A stretch of 64,000 nucleotides of DNA from Sneathiella limimaris (GTDB taxonomy: Bacteria; Pseudomonadota; Alphaproteobacteria; Sneathiellales; Sneathiellaceae): NCBI RefSeq assembly GCF_012932565.1, contig NZ_JABBYJ010000001.1, positions 682,001 through 746,000 of the forward strand, given 5' to 3'. Below, one piece after another: positions 57,935-64,000 of this stretch. The notes under the pieces are model-generated. The model worked only from the letters and a program-made list of their open reading frames with translations. It was not told the DNA's origin and did not search any database. Position 1 is the first letter of the stretch. Every line of letters begins with the position of its first letter. Made by a program: the position numbers and the translations under genes.

Positions 57935-58144
57935 CTATTCAATGATAGAAATGCCTTCGGCAGATTCTTTGCCGTTTCTGCCAGGAACAAGTTCGTATGA
58001 AACTTTTGCACCTTCGGTCAAAGTAGTCAGGCCTGCTTTTTCAACAGCTGAGATGTGAACAAAAGCGTCTTTTGATCCATCATCAGGCTCGATAAAACCA
58101 TAGCCTTTTGTTGCGTTAAACCATTTAACGGTTCCTGTACTCAT
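57935..58144 (-). CDS. Cold-shock domain protein
   Basis: 69 residues, a single OB-fold cold-shock domain. RNP1 KGYGFIEP and RNP2 DAFVHISAV are present. It binds single-stranded nucleic acids and may act as an RNA chaperone. AGGAG lies 7 bases upstream of the ATG. Confidence 0.97.
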   Translation of the reverse strand: MSTGTVKWFNATKGYGFIEPDDGSKDAFVHISAVEKAGLTTLTEGAKVSYELVPGRNGKESAEGISIIE

Positions 58145-58445
58145 AGTCGCCTCCTGAAGTCTAGCGATGTAAATGACCCCGTCTTGTCTTGGGTGGGGTC
58201 GGGATAACGTTTACCTCGGTAGTGCAAATCAGGAAGCCTCGAAGGACTCCGCTAAAATTAACTTATCGAATGTATCACGTGAGAGGATATTTGGAGCAAT
58301 CTGCCAGATTGTCAATGGAATCTTTATGACAAAAACGCGAAATCTTGGGGATTTTTCAATAAATTTGAAGACTTTGAAGACTTGAAGACAATTTTGATAA
58401 CCTCATATCAACTTATATAAATATAATGTTTGGAGATGTCATCTT
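58145..58445. other. Cold-shock gene leader and promoter gap
   Basis: 301 bases with no gene. Near the cold-shock gene, GACCCC (58175-58180) pairs with GGGGTC (58195-58200), a hairpin 30 bases upstream of its ATG on the minus strand that could be part of a cold-responsive leader. The far end is AT-rich and carries the ribosome-binding site of the small lipoprotein gene. Confidence 0.5.
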
Positions 58446-58571
58446 ATGAAAATACTAGTTTTGATGGGTATCCTGTTTTTGTTTTCAGCGTGCCAAACAG
58501 TCCAAGTCTTCAACCCTAATCCATATGCTGAAACATATCGCACTGACCCTGGAATTAACGCAAAGCCATAG
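58446..58571 (+). CDS. Very small lipoprotein (41 residues)
   Basis: ATG preceded by GGAG ten bases upstream. The protein is MKILVLMGILFLFSACQTVQ followed by about 21 hydrophilic residues ending GINAKP. The hydrophobic run ends in FSAC, a fair lipobox with Cys16 as the acylated residue. After processing only about 26 residues would remain, of entericidin-like size but not of that sequence. I do not recognise a family. The next gene (a crotonase) starts 68 bases downstream on the same strand. Confidence 0.68.
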   Translation: MKILVLMGILFLFSACQTVQVFNPNPYAETYRTDPGINAKP

Positions 58572-58639
58572 AGATCTGTGATTTACTCTTTTTCGGAACC
58601 TGTGTAGCGTGGTTCAAAAAGAACGAAAAGGAATAAGAA

Positions 58640-59434
58640 ATGCTGTTTGAAACGGTGTTAGTAGAAGATAGTGAGTCTCATGTTGCCATTACCCTCAATC
58701 GACCGGAAGCTTTGAACAGTATTTCTCGTGAAATGATTGTCGAACTTACAGTCATTCTGGATATGTATGAGGGTCGCGAAAATGTGCGGGTTTTGTCTAT
58801 AACTGGAGCAGGAAGAGCTTTTTCAGCAGGCGTTGATCTCAAATCTGCTCAGGAGAGGATAACAGCAAGTGGTGGCGCCGATGCGAATTTTCGCTTTCTC
58901 GATGACTTTCGAAAGTTGCTTCTGCGGATTGAAAATTTCCCAAGGCCGGTGATTGCTGCGGTCAATGGTCTTGCGCTTGCCGGCGGATTAGAGTTGGTGC
59001 TGGCTTGTGATCTTGTGCTGGCTGCCCGCTCCGCAAAGTTTGGAGATGCCCACGCCAATTACGGGCTTGTGCCGGGAGGCGGAAGTTCTGTGAGACTTCC
59101 TCGTAAAATTGGGGTTACCCGAGCAAAACAGATGATTTTCAGTGGAGATTTCCTTGAGGCGGAAATTTTAAGGGAGTGGGGTCTGGTAAATTGGGTTGTG
59201 GAGGATGAAGACCTTCCCACCGCGCTTGTAGAACGTATTGACGAACTTGCCGCAAAAAGCCCGCTGGGTCTAAGCCGAATGAAGCAGATGGTAAACGATG
59301 GCCTGGAACAACCTATTGATACAGCGTTAAAAGCTGAGCTTTTAATTAATGCACAGCATTCAACATCAAAAGACCGCCTAGAGGGGCTTGCAGCTTTTAA
59401 GGAAAAGCGCAAACCCAAATTTACTGGCCGTTAA
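58640..59434 (+). CDS. Crotonase-superfamily protein (enoyl-CoA hydratase/isomerase-like)
   Basis: 264 residues. FSAGVDLKSA gives the CoA/oxyanion region, GGLELVLACD keeps the first catalytic glutamate. The second glutamate of true hydratases (FGQPE) is replaced: the text here is FGDAHANYGLVPGGGSS. So an isomerase, hydrolase or other crotonase chemistry is likelier than classical hydration. AAGGA precedes the ATG. Confidence 0.88.
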   Translation: MLFETVLVEDSESHVAITLNRPEALNSISREMIVELTVILDMYEGRENVRVLSITGAGRAFSAGVDLKSAQERITASGGADANFRFLDDFRKLLLRIENFPRPVIAAVNGLALAGGLELVLACDLVLAARSAKFGDAHANYGLVPGGGSSVRLPRKIGVTRAKQMIFSGDFLEAEILREWGLVNWVVEDEDLPTALVERIDELAAKSPLGLSRMKQMVNDGLEQPIDTALKAELLINAQHSTSKDRLEGLAAFKEKRKPKFTGR

Positions 59435-59451
59435 GTAAGGTATTTAGGCAC

Positions 59452-59480
59452 AAAAAAGGCGGTCACTAAGACCGCCTTTT
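59452..59480. terminator. Bidirectional terminator between crotonase and VPLPA-CTERM genes
   Basis: GGCGGTC-5 bases-GACCGCC with six A before and four T after. It can serve both convergent genes. Confidence 0.92.
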
Positions 59481-59504
59481 CTTTAAATCTTTAACGTACA
59501 ACCC

Positions 59505-60188
59505 TTAGGCTTTCCGCTTGCGATTCCAGCCAAACAGACCGAGAACTGCGAGAGCCGCGCCGTAGAGCGGTAGAGCTGCTGGAAGCGGTACCGCTGAAAT
59601 AGCTGCTACTGAAAAATCATTCACGCCTAGATCGTCACCAGGGTTGATATCTAAAGCAGTGAATGTAAGCCAGCTTACATGTTTGTAACCGTCAAATTCA
59701 ACTTTAAGGTAGCCACTGTCACCGTCCGGTTTTATCTCGTCTGAGTCTGCAAAGTATGACGCAAAACCGGCCCCACTATTGCCACCTCCCCAAGACACCT
59801 CAGCTTGCTCCTTAGATTGCCCTCCGAATGACGTGAAAAGATCTAAGAAGTAAATAGCATCGAGAGATATCGCTTTCGCGAAAGAAATCGTAATAGACTG
59901 TCGGCCGGGAGAAACCTCATCGTCCACAACACCTAGGCCGTCCAGAGAACAATCCAGAGGCGGCGTTGCACAAGTCCCGCCATCCTGCGCAGTCCATGTC
60001 AAAGCACCTGCCGTAGAGGAAATAGTGGCTGTTGTACCGAAGAAATCAATTTCACCAGGCGTACCGCCTTCTACAGCTGATTTTGTTGCTTCACTAGTGA
60101 AGTCCAATATGGCTGCTTGAGCGCTAACGCCCATCAGACCTACTGCTACAATACTTGCTCCCGCAAGAGTTGCTAGTTTTTTAAACAT
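59505..60188 (-). CDS. VPLPA-CTERM sorting-domain protein
   Basis: 227 residues: a signal peptide (cleavage after SAQA), a beta-rich extracellular domain of about 170 residues with a cysteine pair (CATPPLDC), and a C-terminal sorting signal VPLPAALPLYGAALAVLG followed by a short helix and RKRKA. VPLPA-CTERM is a PEP-CTERM-like signal handled by exosortases, common in marine alphaproteobacteria. The exosortase is not in this window. The protein is probably exported and processed at the surface, perhaps with exopolysaccharide or biofilm; its own function is unknown. Confidence 0.92.
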   Translation of the reverse strand: MFKKLATLAGASIVAVGLMGVSAQAAILDFTSEATKSAVEGGTPGEIDFFGTTATISSTAGALTWTAQDGGTCATPPLDCSLDGLGVVDDEVSPGRQSITISFAKAISLDAIYFLDLFTSFGGQSKEQAEVSWGGGNSGAGFASYFADSDEIKPDGDSGYLKVEFDGYKHVSWLTFTALDINPGDDLGVNDFSVAAISAVPLPAALPLYGAALAVLGLFGWNRKRKA

Positions 60189-60371
60189 TTATATAACCCC
60201 TCTTCTACATTGCTAATCATTGCAAAAGAAAACAGAACACGACCCAATAGAATTTACTAGGCCCCTAACTTTGGAAACCATGCTCCCTTTTGCACCCGCA
60301 ATTCTGAAACACGGCAATGATACATACTTGCTAATAGAATAAGAGATTTACTCGGTTTGTACATTGGTATT

Positions 60372-60386
60372 TTAATACAATTTTAA
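60372..60386. promoter_or_regulatory. CtrA-box-like site TTAA-N7-TTAA
   Basis: TTAATACAATTTTAA, matching the full two-half-site CtrA consensus, 184 bases upstream of the VPLPA-CTERM start. In AT-rich DNA such a match can arise by chance. Confidence 0.4.
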
Positions 60387-60452
60387 GAAATTTTGAGAAA
60401 ATACAACCTAGCGTATGTATTTTAGGGCACTCACTACTAATGGTAACATTTT

Positions 60453-60483
60453 GTTAACCATATTAGGCATTCCGTTAACTATA
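60453..60483. repeat. Direct repeat GTTAACYATA, 21-base period
   Basis: GTTAACCATA and GTTAACTATA lie two helical turns apart, so a regulator could contact both from one face of the DNA. The first copy contains the CtrA-type TTAACCAT. Confidence 0.5.
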
Positions 60484-60581
60484 CTCACCCCACCGCGCAA
60501 TTTTTTGGGCAATTTTTTCCTAATTTAATGCGAATCAAACAACCGAATCGTAATTTAGGAAACTTTTTTGCGGCCTCCGGG

Positions 60582-61361
60582 TTACATTGTTCCAGGAAAT
60601 GCCCCGCCATCAAGCAGGATATTCTGACCTGTCATATAGGCAGCATGCTGACTGCAGAGAAAAGCGCAAACAGCTCCAAACTCTTCTGGTTCTCCGAAAC
60701 GGCCTGTAGGGTTTGATTGAGCTCTGATTTTTGCTTCGTCTTCAAATGACCTTCCCATCTTTTCAGCCGTAACCTCAAGATTGGATTTGAGCCTGTCTGT
60801 ATTAAATGGACCTGGCAGCAAGTTATTGATCGTCACACCATAAGCGGCAACTTCGCGTGAGGTACCAGCAACAAATCCAGTTAAGCCTGTTCGCGCGCCA
60901 TTTGATAAGCCGAGGATGGCGATGGGAGATTTAACCGCTGCCGAAGTAATGTTGACGATGCGTCCAAACTTCCGATCAATCATCCCGTCTACGACCGCTT
61001 TGATCAAGGCGATAGGTGCGAGCATGTTCGCATCTAACGCCGCGATCCAATCTTCTCGATCCCAGTCCCGAAAATTTCCTGGAGGTGGGCCGCCTGCATT
61101 GTTAACGAGTATATCTGGGTTTGGGCAGGCTTCAAGGAGAGCAAGCCGTCCCTCTTCTGTGGTGACGTCTGCCACGATCGGCGTAACTGCAGATCCAGTT
61201 GCTGAACTGATTTCCTTAGCCGTTTTTAGGAGAGTGTCTTTCGAGCGTCCGTTGATAATGACGTCCACACCTTCAGCAGCCAGTGCCATCGCTGAAGCTT
61301 TCCCAAGCCCTTTTGAGGAGGCGCAGATGATTGCTTTTTTCCCAGATAGTCCCAAATCCAT
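60582..61361 (-). CDS. Short-chain dehydrogenase/reductase
   Basis: 259 residues. NAD(P) motif is KKAIICASSKGLGKASA; the usual GxxxGxG reads ASSKGLG. NNAGG is intact. The catalytic Ser lies in NITSAAV, but the usual YxxxK is not in its normal form: the following text is LGLSNGARTGLTGF, with Ser in the Tyr place. This SDR subgroup (often called 3-oxoacyl-ACP reductase-like) commonly shows it. Its start lies inside the 3' end of the BenE gene, 89 bases of overlap. Confidence 0.88.
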   Translation of the reverse strand: MDLGLSGKKAIICASSKGLGKASAMALAAEGVDVIINGRSKDTLLKTAKEISSATGSAVTPIVADVTTEEGRLALLEACPNPDILVNNAGGPPPGNFRDWDREDWIAALDANMLAPIALIKAVVDGMIDRKFGRIVNITSAAVKSPIAILGLSNGARTGLTGFVAGTSREVAAYGVTINNLLPGPFNTDRLKSNLEVTAEKMGRSFEDEAKIRAQSNPTGRFGEPEEFGAVCAFLCSQHAAYMTGQNILLDGGAFPGTM

Positions 61362-62535
61362 GATCTTTTAATCCTAGTTTGATGGTTTTTTTATTGAGTA
61401 TATTGATCATCAAACCGACAACAAGTCCCCAGAAGGGTGCTCCGATAGAAAAAAGTGTGACGCCTGACGCTGTGATGACAAAAGTAAGGAAAGCGGCTTC
61501 CCGATCGTTTTCTTCGCTAAGAGCGTTACTCATTGCATTTGAAATCGTGCCAAGGAGTGCAAGCCCTGCGATTGTCATGATGAGTTCTATTGGGAACATG
61601 GCAAAAAGATCCGTAATCGTACTCCCGAGTATTCCAACAGATATATAGAAGACACCGGCCCATATTGCTGCGCCGTATCGCTTTGATGGATCTGGATCAA
61701 TTTCTTTACCCATGCATATTGCGGCGGTGATTGCGGCGAGGTTGAAGGCAAACCCGCCAAAAGGAGCAGTTATCAAGCCTGTAATTCCACTCCAGCTAAT
61801 TAGTGGGGAGGCCGGGGTTTGGTACCCATGCGCCCTGAGAACCGCAATACCAGGAATATTTTGAGAGGCCATAGTTACAACAAAAAGCGGAAATCCAACG
61901 CCTAAGAGCACTGGCCAATTTAGTTCAGGCGTGGTCCATACTGGGACTGTAATCGCGAATTTAGGAAGCGTGCTTTTTAATAGACCCTGTCCGGCAGCGA
62001 CAGCTATTCCGACAAGGAGAGTTAATGGAATGGCATAGCGAGCCGTTATTCTTTTGCCGATAAGGTACGTAAAGATCATTGCTCCAGTAAGGAAAAAATT
62101 GCTCTCCATCGAGCTGAAAGCATTGAATGCGAACTGCAAAAGGACGCCTGCTAACATTGCACTAGCAATGGAAACAGGAACAAGTTTCATTATTTTTTCA
62201 AACCACCCCGTGATCCCACATATTGTCAGAAGTGCAGATGAAAACAGAAAAGCACCGACAGCCTCTCCAATTGATACGCCTGGCAAGCTGGTGACAAGAA
62301 GTGCCGCCCCTGGTGTAGACCAGGCAATGATAATTGGTGCTTTAAAGCGCAAAGATAATGCAATCCCGCATACACCCATTCCAACGCCGACAGCCCACAT
62401 CCAGCTTGCAGCTTTGGCCGTATCCGCGCCGCTTGCAAGAGCTGCCTGATAAACAATCGCGGCTGCACTGGAATAGCCGATTAAAACGGCAATAAATCCC
62501 GACGTAATATAGGGTAGCGATAAAAAGCGGTTCAT
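61273..62535 (-). CDS. BenE/YdcO-family transporter
   Basis: 420 residues with about twelve helices. GALLVTSLPG and SQNIPGIAVLRAHGY, then APFGGFAFNLAAITAAICMG are typical BenE text. BenE is a benzoate-proton symporter; the YdcO branch has unknown substrates. The ATG at 62535 is chosen because a start at 62583 would lie inside an operator palindrome. The last 30 residues run past the family's normal end and overlap the SDR gene, an unusual tail. Confidence 0.88.
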   Translation of the reverse strand: MNRFLSLPYITSGFIAVLIGYSSAAAIVYQAALASGADTAKAASWMWAVGVGMGVCGIALSLRFKAPIIIAWSTPGAALLVTSLPGVSIGEAVGAFLFSSALLTICGITGWFEKIMKLVPVSIASAMLAGVLLQFAFNAFSSMESNFFLTGAMIFTYLIGKRITARYAIPLTLLVGIAVAAGQGLLKSTLPKFAITVPVWTTPELNWPVLLGVGFPLFVVTMASQNIPGIAVLRAHGYQTPASPLISWSGITGLITAPFGGFAFNLAAITAAICMGKEIDPDPSKRYGAAIWAGVFYISVGILGSTITDLFAMFPIELIMTIAGLALLGTISNAMSNALSEENDREAAFLTFVITASGVTLFSIGAPFWGLVVGLMINILNKKTIKLGLKDHGFGTIWEKSNHLRLLKRAWESFSDGTGC

Positions 62536-62565
62536 GTGATCGTTCTTTATAGACAGCAAAGTATC

Positions 62566-62581
62566 GTGCGCTATAACGCAC
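62566..62581. promoter_or_regulatory. Operator palindrome 1 (BenE side)
   Basis: GTGCGCTATAACGCAC, palindromic apart from one pair. It lies 31 bases upstream of the BenE ATG and shares its sequence with a second copy 37 bases away (centre to centre). Confidence 0.72.
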
Positions 62582-62585
62582 ATTG

Positions 62586-62614
62586 TTGCGACTATACGGT
62601 TTGTGCGTTATAAC
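62586..62614 (+). promoter_or_regulatory. Putative sigma-70 promoter of the XRE-cupin gene
   Basis: TTGCGA, 17 bases, TATAAC. The -10 box lies inside operator palindrome 2, so a bound dimer would block it. Confidence 0.6.
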
Positions 62615-62619
62615 GTACA
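62602..62619. promoter_or_regulatory. Operator palindrome 2 (XRE side)
   Basis: TGTGCGTTATAACGTACA, palindromic apart from one pair. With palindrome 1 it defines a consensus TGTGCGTTATAACGCACA. Confidence 0.75.
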
Positions 62620-62642
62620 GATATTTTTTATAGGGACTGAAC

Positions 62643-63209
62643 GTGAAAAACCCGAACCGGATCCTTTCTCAAAATTTGAAACAGATCAGAACTCAGCGGA
62701 GCTTAAGTTTATCGAAACTGGCTGATATTTCTGGCGTGAGCAAGGCCATGATTGGTCAAATTGAAAGAGAAGAATCAAGTCCGACAATTGCGACTTTGTG
62801 GAAACTGGCGACTGGTCTTGATGTTTCATTTTCTTCATTGGTTGGGTCAGATGCCTGGAATGAGAGTTTTCGTTTTCCGAAACTTACAGACTCTAATCTG
62901 ATCAGAAACGATGTTGGAAATGATGGAATGCTTGTTTCTATTATTCAGGCATATGAACCGCATCTGGGTTTTGAATGGTTTGAGATAACATTTCCGCCTG
63001 AGTATCTCCGTAATTCCGAGCCCCATATTGTCGGTACATTAGAGTTTGTATCTGTATTAGAGGGCTATCTGGAAGTACTGATTGGTAAGGATTGGGAGAA
63101 ATTAGCTCCGGGGCAAACGATCCGTTTTGCTGCCGACGCGCCACATGGATATAGAACAGGTTCGAATGAAGGTGCGAAAGTTCATTGCATTATACATTAT
63201 ATAAAATAG
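62643..63209 (+). CDS. XRE-family regulator with C-terminal cupin domain
   Basis: 188 residues from a GTG preceded by AGGGA. The helix-turn-helix (about 11-65) reads RSLSLSKLADISGVSKAMIGQ with the standard XRE spacing; the cupin follows at about 100-185 (LEFVSVLEGYLEVLIG, FAADAPHGYR). This is the SutR/YdcN architecture. In E. coli ydcN is beside ydcO, a BenE-family gene, so the divergent pair here is a recognised association. It probably represses itself and the transporter gene. Confidence 0.93.
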   Translation: MKNPNRILSQNLKQIRTQRSLSLSKLADISGVSKAMIGQIEREESSPTIATLWKLATGLDVSFSSLVGSDAWNESFRFPKLTDSNLIRNDVGNDGMLVSIIQAYEPHLGFEWFEITFPPEYLRNSEPHIVGTLEFVSVLEGYLEVLIGKDWEKLAPGQTIRFAADAPHGYRTGSNEGAKVHCIIHYIK

Positions 63210-63227
63210 TGGCGAAAATGGATTTGC

Positions 63228-63255
63228 TTGTTTTCAGGCTCGCCTAACATATAAG
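63228..63255 (+). promoter_or_regulatory. Weak putative promoter of the quinone oxidoreductase gene
   Basis: TTGTTT, 16 bases, TATAAG, ending 48 bases before the ATG. Confidence 0.35.
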
Positions 63256-63302
63256 CTAAACAGAAAAAGCTCTGCCCAGTTTTGGGAAAAGGAGATAGAG
63301 AG

Positions 63303-64000
63303 ATGCGCGCTATTGTCGTTCGAGAATTTGGTCCTTATCAAGAAAAAGCTGTATTGGAAACCATGGACAAACCGGTGGCCGGACCGGGGGAAGTTGTTGT
63401 CCAAAATAGAGCAGCGGGCGTTAGTTTTGCCATGTCGCTCAATATTGCAGGGAAATATCAAAGAAAAGCTCCTCTTCCCTATATTCCAAGCAGTGAAGTT
63501 GCTGGTGTTGTTGCAGAAGTAGGTGAGGGGGTCACTCGTGTTCAAGTAGGCCAGCGCGTTATGTGTAACGTGGATAGCGGAGGCTGTGCTGGCTATAACC
63601 TAGTTCGAGATATTTGTTGTCATCCGATTCCGGATGATCTGGGATTTGCGGAAGCCGCAGCAATGATTACCTCCTACACCACGTCTTATGGTGCTTTGAT
63701 CATGCGGGCTGGCTTGAAGGAGGGTGAAGTACTTCTTGTGCATGGTGCTGCAGGTGGTGTCGGGTTGGCGGCAGTTGAAATTGGGAAGGCGCTTGGGGCT
63801 AAAGTTATAGCTGTAGCAGGGGGAGCCTCTCATTGTGAAACCGCTCTTGCGCACGGTGCTGATGAGGCGATTGACCATCAGAAGGTGGATTTTAGAGAGG
63901 CCGTCTTAGACCTGACAGATGGTCGAGGTGTAGATGTCGTTTATGATAGCATTGGCGGAGATGTAACCCTTCAGTCTATTCGAGCCTTGGCATGGGAAGG
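63303..64000 (+). CDS. NADPH:quinone oxidoreductase-like (MDR family), N-terminal part
   Basis: The gene runs off the window after 232 codons. It starts MRAIVVREFGPYQ, and shows PSSEVAGVVAEVGEGV of the GroES-like domain and the NADPH motif VHGAAGGVGLAAVEIGKALG. The zinc ligands of alcohol dehydrogenases are missing, so it fits the zinc-independent quinone oxidoreductase branch of the medium-chain reductases. A purine-rich GGAGA lies upstream. Confidence 0.92.
   Translation, partial: MRAIVVREFGPYQEKAVLETMDKPVAGPGEVVVQNRAAGVSFAMSLNIAGKYQRKAPLPYIPSSEVAGVVAEVGEGVTRVQVGQRVMCNVDSGGCAGYNLVRDICCHPIPDDLGFAEAAAMITSYTTSYGALIMRAGLKEGEVLLVHGAAGGVGLAAVEIGKALGAKVIAVAGGASHCETALAHGADEAIDHQKVDFREAVLDLTDGRGVDVVYDSIGGDVTLQSIRALAWE

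Larger units (their letters stand above)
60189..60581. other. Long AT-rich upstream region of the VPLPA-CTERM gene
   Basis: 393 bases without a gene. It contains TTAA-N7-TTAA at 60372-60386 (the full CtrA-box form), the eight-mer TTAACCAT at 60454-60461, and GTTAACYATA twice at 60453 and 60474, exactly 21 bases apart. The sequence around 60441-60460 is also an imperfect inverted repeat (GGTAAC/GTTAACC). Read toward the minus strand it is the VPLPA-CTERM promoter region. Confidence 0.5.

Noticed and set aside
60528-60716. 62-codon frame on the plus strand overlapping the end of the SDR gene
   Set aside because: Half of it is antisense to a clear SDR gene and the rest is an AT-rich gap.

Overview
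The window is a contiguous, gene-dense piece of a bacterial chromosome, most probably from a free-living alphaproteobacterium of moderate GC content. The lineage call is inference from gene content and order: chvI-chvG beside pckA; a truncated HprK followed by RapZ, a mannose-type EIIA and HPr; ahcY followed by a DivL-position PAS kinase, tsaE, amgK, murU and addB-addA-trxA; rpsT beside dnaA; and ubiE-ubiB-coaBC-dut. This core looks vertically inherited. I see no insertion sequence, prophage, CRISPR array, integron, rRNA or tRNA.

Layout. 1-3.2 kb: the end of a YgjP-type metallopeptidase, a Bcr/CflA drug exporter and an AidB-like flavoprotein. 3.2-12.8 kb, minus strand: a class A penicillin-binding protein, a small secreted protein and the replication block (rhodanese)-dnaA-dnaN-recF-gyrB. 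12.8-13.3 kb: an AT-rich gap with a perfect DnaA box, a candidate origin region. 13.3-15.5 kb, minus: rpsT, enoyl-CoA hydratase and mutM. 15.5-22 kb, plus: ubiE, ubiB, coaBC, dut, an Rrf2 regulator, cysteine synthase and a MoeB/ThiF enzyme. 22-26 kb, minus: an AEC transporter, a HAD phosphatase, a half-size EamA transporter and pckA. 26.4-43.7 kb, plus: chvI-chvG-hprK-rapZ-EIIA-HPr, ahcY, a PAS histidine kinase, tsaE-amgK-murU, addB-addA and trxA.

43.8-64 kb is more accessory: an alpha/beta hydrolase, AMP nucleosidase, a Dus enzyme, a chemoreceptor, a GntR/AtuA pair, an ArsR/permease pair, nitronate monooxygenase, a YqaA protein, a TAXI-type TRAP transporter, a cold-shock protein, a 41-residue lipoprotein missed by ordinary length cut-offs, a second crotonase, a VPLPA-CTERM surface protein, an SDR/BenE pair with a divergent XRE-cupin regulator, and the start of a quinone oxidoreductase.

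How parts fit together. The 26-31 kb block joins envelope or acid sensing (ChvG/ChvI) to nitrogen-type PTS signalling and to gluconeogenesis (pckA). AmgK-MurU recycles murein sugars. Rrf2-cysK-moeB looks like a cysteine/sulfur unit. The XRE-BenE gap holds two near-identical palindromes that fit an autoregulated divergent promoter. I found no convincing wholly new multi-gene system. The best leads are regulatory DNA (BenE/XRE operators, the ahcY and PBP palindromes, CtrA-like sites upstream of the VPLPA-CTERM gene), the rhodanese-dnaA coupling, and a DivL-position kinase that keeps its catalytic histidine.
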